DNA of 64,000 bases from Streptomyces sp. NBC_01549 (lineage in GTDB: Bacteria > Actinomycetota > Actinomycetes > Streptomycetales > Streptomycetaceae): positions 2,346,952 to 2,410,951 of the forward strand of contig NZ_JAPEPW010000002.1 of NCBI RefSeq assembly GCF_026339955.1, in the 5' to 3' direction. Positions 16,921-25,048 of the stretch are shown piece after piece. The notes under the pieces were generated by a model. It saw only the letters and a list, made by a program, of their open reading frames with translations. It ran no database searches and was not told where the DNA came from. Position 1 is the stretch's first letter. Every line of letters starts with the position of its first letter. The translations under genes and the position numbers were made by a program.

Positions 16921-17927
16921 GCACCACGGTGCTGGTGACGGACTACTCGTGGCCGTCTCTGGACATCGAACGCGCGATCCTCTCCGAAGCCGGTGCGGAA
17001 CTCGTCGTCGCCGACACCGGAACCGAGGACGAACTGTGCGCACTGGCGGCAGACGTCGATGCGGTCATGACCTGCTGGGCTCCCGTGACCCCAGCCGTCC
17101 TGCGGGCCGCACCCAAGTGCAGGACCGTGGCCCGCTATGGCGTTGGAATCGACAACATCGCCGTCGACGTGGCCACGGAACTGGGCATCCTGGTCAGCAA
17201 CGTGCCGGACTTCTGCACCGACGAGGTCGCCGACCACACCATGGCTCTGATCCTCGCCCAGGCCCGCAACATCACCCGGTTCGACAGCCAGACCGCCGAC
17301 GGGGGCTGGGACAACCGGGAGTTCGGTGCCATGCACAGGCTCCGTGGCAGAGTCCTCGGGCTGGTCGGCTATGGCACCATCGCCCAGGCGGTAGCTGTGC
17401 GCGCCGTGGCCTTCGGTATGCGGATCATGGCCTACAGCCCGTCGCGCACCCGTGCCGCGACCGATGGTGTGGCGGCATTCGCGGCCACGCTTGACGATGT
17501 GCTCGCCCAGGCCGACGTGATCTCTCTGCACCTGCCGTCCACCGACACCACCCGCGGCATCATCGGAGAGCGCGAACTCGCGCTCGTCAAACCCACAGCC
17601 GTACTGATCAACACCGCCCGTGGCGCACTCGTCGACGAAGCCGCTCTGGTCCGCGCCCTGAGGGACGCGCGGCTGTCCGGCGCGGCACTGGATGTGCTCG
17701 GCACCGAGCCCCCGCCGCCGGACCATCCGCTGCGCGCCCGGCCGACAGCGATCCTGACCCCCCACGCCGCGTTCGTATCCGATGAAGCGGTCGCCGATCT
17801 GCAGCGCACGGCCGCCCGCAACGTCGCGGCCGTGCTCAGGAAAAGCCTTCCCGCCGCTCTGGTCAACCCCGATGTGCTCGGCTCACCTCGGCTACGCCTG
17901 GGCACCGGAAAGGCGGTTGACCGATGA
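16917..17927 (+). CDS. D-2-hydroxyacid dehydrogenase (phosphoglycerate-dehydrogenase-like)
   Basis: A 336-aa NAD(P)-dependent enzyme interconverting 2-oxo acids and D-2-hydroxy acids. The substrate-binding segment is VARYGVGIDNI. The Rossmann motif reads GLVGYGTIAQAVA, with Ala in place of the last Gly of GxGxxG. Catalytic Arg in INTARGALVDEAAL, Glu in LDVLGTEPP, His in LTPHAAF. No C-terminal ACT domain, so it is not a full-length SerA. Overlaps of 4 nt with both neighbours imply translational coupling. In context it would most simply make the hydroxy acid used by the kinase. Confidence 0.9.
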   Translation: MSTTVLVTDYSWPSLDIERAILSEAGAELVVADTGTEDELCALAADVDAVMTCWAPVTPAVLRAAPKCRTVARYGVGIDNIAVDVATELGILVSNVPDFCTDEVADHTMALILAQARNITRFDSQTADGGWDNREFGAMHRLRGRVLGLVGYGTIAQAVAVRAVAFGMRIMAYSPSRTRAATDGVAAFAATLDDVLAQADVISLHLPSTDTTRGIIGERELALVKPTAVLINTARGALVDEAALVRALRDARLSGAALDVLGTEPPPPDHPLRARPTAILTPHAAFVSDEAVADLQRTAARNVAAVLRKSLPAALVNPDVLGSPRLRLGTGKAVDR

Positions 17928-18973
17928 GCGGTCTCCATGATGCCGCCGTCGCCGTCGGCGACGACCTGACGTTCGCCGATCCGCCGCCCGCCGACCTCGA
18001 TGTGCTCGTGGGTCGTCTCCGCCGGCTCGGGGTGCTCCCCGACGACGGCACACCCGTCCCCGGCGTCGAGGTGCTCTCGGGCGGGGTCTCCAACGACGTC
18101 CTCGCCCTCACCGCCCCCGGGATCGACGTCGTGGTCAAACGCGCGCTTCCACAGTTGCGGGTCACCGAGGAATGGCTGGCCTCGCCGGAACGGGTGGTCA
18201 CCGAAGCCCAAGCGCTACGGCTGGCCGGACGGCTGCAACCAGGCACGGTGCCGCCGGTCGTCGCGCTCGACCCCGGCCATCATCTCGCCGTCATCGGCCG
18301 GGCACCGCGCGGCCACCGCGAATGGCGCGGCGAGCTTCTGGCCGGGACGGTGGACCTCCGCATCCCCATGATGCTGGGCAACATCCTCGCCGGCTGGCAC
18401 CTGGCCACCGCGGCGGATCCGGACGTCCTGGCCGACTTCCACGACCTCGAGACATTCCGCCAGCTGCGCGTGGACCCTTTCTACCGGTGGGTCGGCACCC
18501 GTCATCCGGACCTGGCGGGCCGTATCTCCTCGCTGGGCGACAGGCTCCTGGAGACCAACCGCTGCCTGGTGCACGGCGACTTCTCCCCGAAGAACGTACT
18601 CGTCGGCGACAGCGGCCTGTGGGTCATCGACTGGGAGGTCGCCCACGTCGGCGACCCGGTCTTCGACCTGGCTTTCCTGTTGACGCACCTGGTGTGCAAG
18701 GCCCTGCACCGCCCCGGTGACGCGGCGGTGCTCCAGCGAGCCGCCGACATCTTCCTGGTCTGCTACGCCGGCAAGACCGCCGCGGACTTCGGTGCCGTGG
18801 ACGAGAGCTATCTCGTCGAGCAGGTCGCCTGTCTGCTGCTCGCCCGCGTGGACGGCAAGTCGCCGGCCGCCTATCTCGGTGAGAACGAGCGGATCCACGC
18901 CCGCCTTCTCGCGCGCGGTCTGCTGGCGGGCAGCGCACCGTCCTTGACCGACCTGTGGAGGCATGTCCTGTGA
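17924..18973 (+). CDS. APH-fold phosphotransferase (methylthioribose-kinase-like)
   Basis: A 349-aa small-molecule kinase. The N-lobe has GGVSNDVLAL and VVVKRALPQLRVTEEW (Lys72), the latter very like the KQALPYVR..ESW block of 5-methylthioribose kinase. The C-lobe has Brenner's motif HGDFSPKNVL (His217, Asp219) and metal Asp236 in VIDWEVAHVGDPVFDLAF. It is not an obvious antibiotic-resistance enzyme. Being coupled by 4-nt overlaps to a D-hydroxyacid dehydrogenase and an enolase homologue suggests it phosphorylates a hydroxy acid or sugar-like pathway intermediate. Substrate unknown. Confidence 0.8.
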   Translation: MSGLHDAAVAVGDDLTFADPPPADLDVLVGRLRRLGVLPDDGTPVPGVEVLSGGVSNDVLALTAPGIDVVVKRALPQLRVTEEWLASPERVVTEAQALRLAGRLQPGTVPPVVALDPGHHLAVIGRAPRGHREWRGELLAGTVDLRIPMMLGNILAGWHLATAADPDVLADFHDLETFRQLRVDPFYRWVGTRHPDLAGRISSLGDRLLETNRCLVHGDFSPKNVLVGDSGLWVIDWEVAHVGDPVFDLAFLLTHLVCKALHRPGDAAVLQRAADIFLVCYAGKTAADFGAVDESYLVEQVACLLLARVDGKSPAAYLGENERIHARLLARGLLAGSAPSLTDLWRHVL

Positions 18974-20274
18974 AGAACCGGACCGACATCATCGAGGTGT
19001 TCGCCTGGGAGGCGCTCGACTCCCGGGGCACACCGACCGTCGCCTGCGAGGTCGGTCTGACCGGTGGTACCAGAGGAACCGCCATGGTGCCATCCGGTGC
19101 CTCGGTCGGAACCCACGAGGCCAAGGCCCTGCGCGACGGTGGGCAACGCTACGGGGGCGACGGCGTGCGTACCGCGACCGCCCAGGTCAACAGTGTGCTC
19201 GCCACAGCCGTGCGCGGCCTGGACGCCACCGCGCAGGCGGACGTCGACACCGCGCTGCGCGCCGCCGACGGCACCGCGGACCTCTCTGTGGTGGGAGCCA
19301 ACGCCGTGCTCGCCGTCTCGGTGGCCACCGCGCGCGCTGCCGCCGACGCGGCCGGTGAACCCCTTTACCGTTATGTGGCGGAAGGATCGGCGGCCCCGCT
19401 GCTGCCGATGCCGATGGTCAACATCATCTCCGGGGGTGCGCATGCCGGACGTGCCGTCGACATCCAGGACTTCCTGGTGGTGCCGATCGGCGCCGGCAGC
19501 TTCGCCGAGGCGATCGAAACCGCATGGGAGGTCCGCCGAAGTACCGCCGCGGTGGTGGCCTCGCGAGGGCACAACGTCGCCCTGATCGCGGACGAGGGCG
19601 GTCTCGGGCCCGTACTGCCGTCCAACCGCGCGGCTCTGGAACTGCTGGCCGCCGGAATCGAGAAAGCCGGGTTCCGCCTCGGCACCGACGCGGCGATCGC
19701 CATCGACGTCGCCGCGAGCGAGTTCTACGATCCGGCCGGCCGGACCTACGATCTCGCGGCTGAACAGCGCGCCCTGACCGCGGTGGAGCTGACGGAGGAA
19801 CTACGGTCCTGGGCGGCCGACTTCCCCATCGTGTCCATCGAGGACCCACTGGCCGAGGACGACTGGGAGCACTGGCCGGGTGCCGCGGCGGCCCTCGCCG
19901 GGATGCAGGTCCTCGGCGACGACCTCTTCGTCACCGACCCGAAGCGGCTGCGCCGGGGTATCGCGTGCTCGGCGGCCAACGCCGTCCTGGTCAAGCCGAA
20001 CCAGATCGGCACCCTGACCGCGGCCCACGAGGTCGTAAACCTGGCGCACGGCGCGGCCATGGCGACCGTGCTGTCCGCCCGCTCCGGCGAAACCGAGGAC
20101 TCGTGGCTGGCGGATCTCGCGGTCGGCTGGCGAACCGGGCAGATCAAGGTCGGCTCCACGATGCGTTCGGAGCGCACGGCCAAATGGAACAGGCTGCTGG
20201 AGATCGAGGCCCGGCTGGGCTCCGCGGCCACCTTCGCGGGCGCCGCCGCACTGGCTCCGGCTCCCGCCGTGTGA
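18970..20274 (+). CDS. Divergent enolase paralogue
   Basis: A 434-aa enolase-fold protein. Kept: SGASVGTHEA loop, His158 (GGAHAG), Glu209 (DEGG), metal ligands Asp246, Glu291 and Asp317, Lys342 (VKPNQIG), Arg371 and Lys393. Changed: the general-acid Glu of the IQEF motif is Asp167 (DIQDFL), and the His of the SHRSGE loop is Ala370 (SARSGE). The GQIKTGAPCRSER block reads GQIKVGSTMRSER. These changes argue against a housekeeping 2-phosphoglycerate enolase. GTG 18970 sits 8 nt after GGAGG and overlaps the kinase stop; GTG 18955 is less likely. Relatives with altered chemistry include carboxy-PEP synthase of phosphinothricin biosynthesis. Confidence 0.85.
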   Translation: MKNRTDIIEVFAWEALDSRGTPTVACEVGLTGGTRGTAMVPSGASVGTHEAKALRDGGQRYGGDGVRTATAQVNSVLATAVRGLDATAQADVDTALRAADGTADLSVVGANAVLAVSVATARAAADAAGEPLYRYVAEGSAAPLLPMPMVNIISGGAHAGRAVDIQDFLVVPIGAGSFAEAIETAWEVRRSTAAVVASRGHNVALIADEGGLGPVLPSNRAALELLAAGIEKAGFRLGTDAAIAIDVAASEFYDPAGRTYDLAAEQRALTAVELTEELRSWAADFPIVSIEDPLAEDDWEHWPGAAAALAGMQVLGDDLFVTDPKRLRRGIACSAANAVLVKPNQIGTLTAAHEVVNLAHGAAMATVLSARSGETEDSWLADLAVGWRTGQIKVGSTMRSERTAKWNRLLEIEARLGSAATFAGAAALAPAPAV

Positions 20275-20325
20275 CCTGCCGAGGAGCACCTCGATCAAGG
20301 GCGGGAGCGTTCCGGTCCCGAGCAG

Positions 20326-21354
20326 TCACTCACCGGGCGGGTCGACGAGCCGGGTGCGGGCCATGGTGAAGTGGTGTGCACGCGCGGCCTCGGCCACCTG
20401 GTCCTCGTCACCGGACGCGACCGCCTCCACAAGCCGAGCATGGACGGACAGCCGATCGTAGAGGTAAGGGGTGAGGTTGGTCGTCGGCACCACGCTGTCC
20501 AGACGCGAGGAGAGGATGTCGAGGAGGGTCAGGTACATCGAGCGGAGAAGCTCGTTGTGGCAGTACCCGGCCAGGAGGCGGTGCAGCTCCCAGTCGCAGC
20601 GGAAGAACTCCTCCGGTGAGTCGATCAGTGTCGACATGCGGGCCACGACGGCCCGCATGTCCTGCACGGCCGACGACGTGACATGGCGGGCGGCGTCAGC
20701 CAGCAGCAGCGGCTCCAGAGCGTCACGCACGAGGATCGCGTCGCTGACGGCGACGGTGTCGGAGGTCATCGCCAGCACACTCTGACCAAAGGTGACCAGA
20801 CGGTCGAGTTTTTCGCCGCACTGGACCTCGGGGCCGCTCCCGTCGGTGAGGACCTTCTGCAGGCCGCGGCCGATCGAGGTGATCTCGTCGTCGGACAACC
20901 AGCTGCCGAAGTGCCTCTGCACGGCGGCGTGGTGCACGGGAGTGGCCCGCAGGAACACGTCCCGGCCGAGATCGGTCAGAACGACGTACACGTTACGACG
21001 GTCGTGCGGGATGGGTTCACGCCGCACCAATCCGGCGTCCTGCATCTTGGACACCATCCGGCTGATCCCGCTCTGGCTCAGATACAGGTGACGCTCAAGC
21101 TCACGCTGGGGGAGGCGATCGTCCTCGCCGCCTTCGTAGATGTGCAGGAGGATCCCGTACCAGTCCAAAGACAGCCCGGACTGGCTCTCCATCTCGGCGG
21201 AGACGCGGGTGACGACCACCTCGCCCGCGTCGCGCACATTCCGCCAGGCGGCCAGCGTCGCCGCGTCCAGGTCTCGCGGTGCGAAATCGTTGGGGCGCTG
21301 ACGGCTCGACACGGTGGTCAGCATAGCTGAGCGTGTCCGCCTGCTCGGCATCAC
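20326..21354 (-). CDS. MarR-FCD fusion transcriptional regulator
   Basis: A 342-aa protein with two normally separate parts. Residues ~45-165 are a MarR winged helix (LSLDWYGILLHIYEG, LSQSGISRMVSKMQDAGLVRR, HDRRNVYVVLTDLGRDV). Residues ~195-325 are an FCD effector domain as in GntR/FadR proteins, with metal-type ligands in DWELHRLL, SVHARLVEAV and ARAHHFTM. The start is the GTG-ATG pair at 21349-21354, following GGAGG; ATG 21324 is an alternative. Its 3' end faces the enolase gene convergently, and it lies 57 bp downstream of the MaoC gene on the same strand. It probably senses an acidic metabolite of island A. Confidence 0.85.
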   Translation of the reverse strand: MMPSRRTRSAMLTTVSSRQRPNDFAPRDLDAATLAAWRNVRDAGEVVVTRVSAEMESQSGLSLDWYGILLHIYEGGEDDRLPQRELERHLYLSQSGISRMVSKMQDAGLVRREPIPHDRRNVYVVLTDLGRDVFLRATPVHHAAVQRHFGSWLSDDEITSIGRGLQKVLTDGSGPEVQCGEKLDRLVTFGQSVLAMTSDTVAVSDAILVRDALEPLLLADAARHVTSSAVQDMRAVVARMSTLIDSPEEFFRCDWELHRLLAGYCHNELLRSMYLTLLDILSSRLDSVVPTTNLTPYLYDRLSVHARLVEAVASGDEDQVAEAARAHHFTMARTRLVDPPGE

Positions 21355-21411
21355 CGTCCGGCCTCCGGGCCGGCCTGGCGGATACTCCGGTCACGACCAC
21401 CGCGCGCGGGG

Positions 21412-21903
21412 TCAGCAACCGTCACGGGTTCTTAGCAGGTTGACCACCGTCACCCGCAGCACGGGCCGATCCTCCAGGTCGACGAGCTCGGCGAGGGTCC
21501 GTACGATCCCGCGCCGTGGATCGGACCGCGAGCGCCGAGCGTCCAGGATCGTCACCCGCAGACGCAGGTGATCACCGGGACGTACGGGCTTCAGCCAGCG
21601 CAGCTCGTCGACTCCTGGACTGCCGAGGCTGGCGACCGTGGACAGGTAGCGCGTGGCGAACAGCCGCATCATCAGAGCGACGGTGTGCCAGCCGCTCGCG
21701 ATCAGACCACCGAACGGCCCGTGTGCTGCCGCGACGGGGTCGACGTGAAACGACTGGGGATCGAACCTGGACGCGAAGTCGACGATCTCCCGTTCGGAGA
21801 CCGTGACGCCGCCGTACTCGTGGATCGTTCCCGCCACGTAGTCCTCGAAGTAGCGGTCGCCGACGGGGACGTCAAAGCCGTCCGCTTCGAGACGCTGGTT
21901 CAT
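21412..21903 (-). CDS. MaoC-family hydratase/dehydratase
   Basis: A 163-aa single hot-dog protein. RYFEDYVAGTIHEYGGVTVSE opens it, the hydratase motif follows in VDFASRFDPQSFHVD (Asp, His) and FGGLIASGWHTVALMMRL, and WLKPVRPGDHLRLRVTILDARRS closes. Members hydrate enoyl-CoA or similar conjugated acids. ATG 21903 is preceded by AAGG; the upstream in-frame extension to 22056 crosses the promoter. First gene of a two-gene operon with the MarR-FCD regulator, divergent from the GntR gene. Confidence 0.9.
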   Translation of the reverse strand: MNQRLEADGFDVPVGDRYFEDYVAGTIHEYGGVTVSEREIVDFASRFDPQSFHVDPVAAAHGPFGGLIASGWHTVALMMRLFATRYLSTVASLGSPGVDELRWLKPVRPGDHLRLRVTILDARRSRSDPRRGIVRTLAELVDLEDRPVLRVTVVNLLRTRDGC

Positions 21904-21937
21904 GGAACCTTCACCCTTGTCGTTTTTCCTCTGTAGG

Positions 21938-21981
21938 ATCGATTTTGCTACCATCGTCTGTGGTGCGCCGTCACACGTCAA
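21938..21981 (-). promoter_or_regulatory. maoC promoter with candidate GntR operator
   Basis: On the minus strand TTGACG (21976-21981), a 17-bp spacer and GACGAT (21953-21958) form a plausible -35/-10. Just downstream lies AAAATCGAT (21938-21946), which recurs at 22903-22911 after the GntR gene. A repressor bound there would block maoC transcription. Confidence 0.4.
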
Positions 21982-22086
21982 GGTCCACAGTCTGTGCCCG
22001 GGCAGGTGCGCGAGCACGGCGTTCGGCAGAGCCTGTACCTCCGACGACGGCTGCACACATGACCCGACGGACTAGGATCTGGCCGC

Positions 22087-22893
22087 ATGGTTGATATGAG
22101 CTCCCGGCAGCAGGGGTCGAGCCGAGTCGTGGAGGTCTACAGGCAGATCCGCTCCGACATTCTCTCGGCTCGTCTCCGCCCCGGGCAGCGACTGAAGGTG
22201 AGCCCGCTGTGCGATCGCTTCTCCGTGAGCCTGTCGGTGGTACGCGAGGCGCTGACCCGACTGTCAGCCGAGGGCCTGGTCCGGTCCGAGCCCCAGCTCG
22301 GCTTCTCGGTGATCCCATTGGATCGCCCCGGCCTGGTCGACCTGACGAACGTCCGGGTCGAGCTTGAGACCCTGGCGTTGCGCTGGGCCATCGAGAAGGG
22401 CGATCTGGAGTGGGAGTCGCGGGTAGTCGGCGCTTTGCACAAACTGGGCCGGACGGAGTTCCGCGTTCCGGGCGCGGCTTCCCAGGTGTCCGAGGCATGG
22501 TCGACCGCCCACGCCGAGCTCCACGAGGCACTGGCGTCGGGATGTGGCAGCCCGTTGCTGATGGAGCTCCGCCAGGGCCCATACGACGCGGCCGAGGTAT
22601 ACCGCCGTTGGACCATGCCCGCGCAGCGAGGGAAGCGCGACATCCACGGAGAGCACACGGCGATAGTGAACGCCGCGATGTCCCGGGACGCCGATCTCGC
22701 CGCCGAACTGCTCGAACAGCATCTGCGCCAGACGACCGAGATCCTGCTGACCAGCGATTTCCTCATCGCCGACGAGGAGTCTGCGAGACCGGACGCCTCC
22801 GAAAGCGTCGGAGACGCACCCTCCTCCGCCGACACGCGGAGCGGACGGCACCCGTCCCCGGCCGGCCCGCCGAAGAAACGCCGCAGGGCATAG
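22087..22893 (+). CDS. GntR-family regulator with FCD domain (island A)
   Basis: A 268-aa FadR/VanR-type regulator. The winged helix is VYRQIRSDILSARLRPGQRL through VVREALTRLSAEGLV. The FCD domain has ELETLALRWAIEKGD, AHAELHEAL, HGEHTAIVNAAMSRDADLAAELLEQH. The C-terminal ~40 residues are a disordered Ser/Pro/Lys tail ending KKRRRA, unusual for the family. Divergent from maoC (183-bp gap). It is clearly related to the GntR at 29602-30285. ATG 22087 used; a second Met is three codons on. Confidence 0.9.
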   Translation: MVDMSSRQQGSSRVVEVYRQIRSDILSARLRPGQRLKVSPLCDRFSVSLSVVREALTRLSAEGLVRSEPQLGFSVIPLDRPGLVDLTNVRVELETLALRWAIEKGDLEWESRVVGALHKLGRTEFRVPGAASQVSEAWSTAHAELHEALASGCGSPLLMELRQGPYDAAEVYRRWTMPAQRGKRDIHGEHTAIVNAAMSRDADLAAELLEQHLRQTTEILLTSDFLIADEESARPDASESVGDAPSSADTRSGRHPSPAGPPKKRRRA

Positions 22894-22902
22894 TCGTGAA
22901 AT

Positions 22903-22946
22903 AAAATCGATTTCCTTTGACACTGTCGCTAACTTGGGTGAAAATA
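22903..22946 (+). promoter_or_regulatory. Promoter and candidate operator before the YciI-like gene
   Basis: AAAATCGAT (22903-22911) abuts TTGACA (22917-22922), with an AT-rich -10-like AAAATA about 18 bp on (22941-22946). The 9-mer is the same as in the maoC promoter, so the GntR regulator may control this transcript too. Confidence 0.4.
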
Positions 22947-23218
22947 TTCGAGAACGGCCTTGGCGGGACCGAGTCTCTCGGCTCACCGGCCACCGCGCCC
23001 CTGTCGCCGGCCCCCCTCCCCTGCCAGGCGACGGGGGCGCTGTGACCGGGCCAATGCCTCTTGAACAAGCAGTCAGGGTTCACTTCTAGTTCCACGCCGA
23101 CCGGGAAGCCGGTAGCGGCGACCGCCGAGGTGGAGTTCAGCACCCCGCGTCCGCTGTGCGGATGCTCTGGGTCGCCTTGGCAATCCCTTTCATCGGCAAG
23201 CACTCCGGGAGTTCTGCG

Positions 23219-23632
23219 ATGACCGAGTCGACGAATTCATTGGCAAGCGACGACGAGCCCACCCTCGAAGACCTGATGAAACGTCTGAGGGGCCTGCAGC
23301 TCTACATGGTCCGCATGGAGATGGTGGAGCAGACCACAGATCCCATCCCGGCATTGACCCCGCATCTGCGTGAGCATCTCCTGTGGCTGCGCGATCACGA
23401 GCGTTCGGGGGCCCTCTTCCTGTCAGGCGCCCACAGGGACGAGGTGGGGTGGGACGGCAGCGGCACCGCCATCCTGCGGGCCAGGTCAAGACAGGAAGCG
23501 ATCGCGATCGCGCAGACCGAGCCCTTCCACCGTGCGGGAGTGCGCCGGAACAGCGTGCATGGCTGGGAACTCAACGAGGGCCACCTGCGCTTGTCCTTCC
23601 AACTGTTCTCGGACCAGTACGAACTGAGCTGA
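23219..23632 (+). CDS. YciI-family small protein
   Basis: A 137-aa protein with a YCII-related ferredoxin-like domain: LREHLLWLRDHERSGALFLSG, TAILRARSRQEAIAIAQTEPFHRAGV. The first ~45 residues are an acidic extension. YciI-like domains often act as small lyases, dehydrochlorinases or muconolactone-isomerase-like enzymes in aromatic catabolism, which suits the context, but the function is not determined. ATG 23219 follows GGGAG at 8 nt. Confidence 0.75.
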   Translation: MTESTNSLASDDEPTLEDLMKRLRGLQLYMVRMEMVEQTTDPIPALTPHLREHLLWLRDHERSGALFLSGAHRDEVGWDGSGTAILRARSRQEAIAIAQTEPFHRAGVRRNSVHGWELNEGHLRLSFQLFSDQYELS

Positions 23633-24299
23633 ACCGCTCCCCGCGCTGGGCCGGGAATGAGCATGTGACCGCCGGTGCCCGCGGGGCTTCCCGTACGTCG
23701 TCGCACCGCCAAGGGCTGTCAGATCCGGTCCTGGTGACCGTCGGTAGGGCTCGGAAGTACCCTACCGACGGCGTTTTGGGGCATTCAGGCCGACCGCACC
23801 TGTCCCGCCCGTCGCACTCGACGCGGCCGGCGATGACCGGTCCCGTCAAGGACCTGGACACAGTCTGCTACTCCGTCGAGCGGACCTTCGCTCTACCCCA
23901 CCCCTCAAGGCACCTCCTCGACCGCGGTGAATGCCGACCGGCATCCGCGACGTGTTTCTCCCGCTGACCCCGTGTCCTCATCCGTCCGGCCCACCTGACC
24001 GCCGGCGACCGATCAGGTCCGAGGGTCGGCGGCTCAACACCCTGACCGGGAGCCGCAGTTCCGGTATACCAACCACGAAGGTCGGGGCCGAGTTGGTGGA
24101 TGCGGCTGCCGGCGGCACACCGATTCGGTTGTCTGTCGGTACTCTTCAGAGTGGCGTCGCCGAAGTGGCCAGCGATGTCGAGCGGTACGGACCGTGGCCG
24201 TCGACGGCCAGGTGCAGCCCCGCAGGTCCGGCCGGCCGGACCGTAGATCTCGCTCGCGGCGACAAGGTCCGCGCGCCGCCGCCGCACGGTGTCACGCCG
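23633..24299. other. Gap with terminator only
   Basis: Apart from the hairpin at 23738-23771 nothing convincing is seen in these 667 bp. Confidence 0.4.
23738..23771 (+). terminator. Rho-independent terminator after the YciI-like gene
   Basis: CCGTCGGTAGGG (23738-23749) pairs perfectly with 23760-23771, loop 10 nt, followed by CGTTTT. Confidence 0.8.
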
Positions 24300-24746
24300 T
24301 CAGACGCGCTCCCAGGTGAGGCAGGGCTCGCACAGGTGGCCTTCGCTCAGGACGGGGGCTGCGGTGGTCAGTCGCAGAAGACCTTCCGTCAGTGTGACGA
24401 CGCGCTCCTGGGTCTGGCCGAGCCAGTTCGGGAAGAGACTCACGGACATGTGGTGGGTCAGGCGGCCGTCCTCACTCACCTCGAACGGTCCTGAGTAGGC
24501 GAGATAGTGGCGGGCGGCCTGGGCCAGTTCCGCGTTGCCGGCTCGGTGCAGATCGGCCTGGTCGAAGGGCTGAGCACCACGCGCCATGAGCTGCGCGGAC
24601 ATGTAACCGTCTGGAGTATAGAGGATCAGCCCAAGGGCGTCTTTTCCGAAGGGGTGGTCGACCGATCCGTCGGAGACTCTGCGGGTCTCGTAGGAGACGA
24701 GCCTCCAGGCACCGATGAGTCGCTCGCGCAGGTGTGCCGCGTTCAT
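24300..24746 (-). CDS. Lipocalin-like domain protein
   Basis: A 148-aa protein opening LRERLIGAWRLVSYETRRVSDGS, with LGLILYTPDGYMSAQLMARG and HYLAYSGPFEVSEDGRLTHHM. This is the pattern of the lipocalin-like family found as small ligand-binding or pathway accessory proteins. ATG 24746 follows AAAGGAAAG at about 11 nt. The frame stays open upstream, but that part belongs to transposase debris. It sits between the two catabolic islands; its partner is unknown. Confidence 0.8.
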   Translation of the reverse strand: MNAAHLRERLIGAWRLVSYETRRVSDGSVDHPFGKDALGLILYTPDGYMSAQLMARGAQPFDQADLHRAGNAELAQAARHYLAYSGPFEVSEDGRLTHHMSVSLFPNWLGQTQERVVTLTEGLLRLTTAAPVLSEGHLCEPCLTWERV

Positions 24747-25048
24747 GAGGTTGTGCTTTCCTTTCGAGGCTGCGGTGTGCAGCAGGTCGTGTTCCGGGGT
24801 GATTGGTGACGGATGGGGATCCCGGGCGCCCAGGAGCGTGCCGGACGTGCACAGTCCGTGATCACCACAGTGGGTCCTTTGCGCCGGATTCCTGTTGGCG
24901 GCGAGGACGTGTTGCGGGCGATGCCGTACAGGGCCCCCACCTCCGGTGGTGACGGGGGTGGCCCCAGTGGTGACAAGCGGCCCCGCACGCGGGAGGCGTG
25001 GCTGGACACTGCCTGCGGTCACGTACCAGGGCCTGTGTGATGTCGTGA
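24747..25048. other. Intergenic stretch upstream of the lipocalin-like gene
   Basis: No gene seen; GGTGGTGAC-type short repeats near 24935-24975. Confidence 0.3.

Noticed and set aside
17924..18973. Annotation of the kinase as an aminoglycoside-resistance enzyme
   Set aside because: Fold is shared, but the methylthioribose-kinase-like N-lobe and the metabolic operon argue for a small-molecule catabolic kinase.
18970..20274. Annotation as the housekeeping enolase
   Set aside because: Two active-site changes and a catabolic operon setting make this unlikely.
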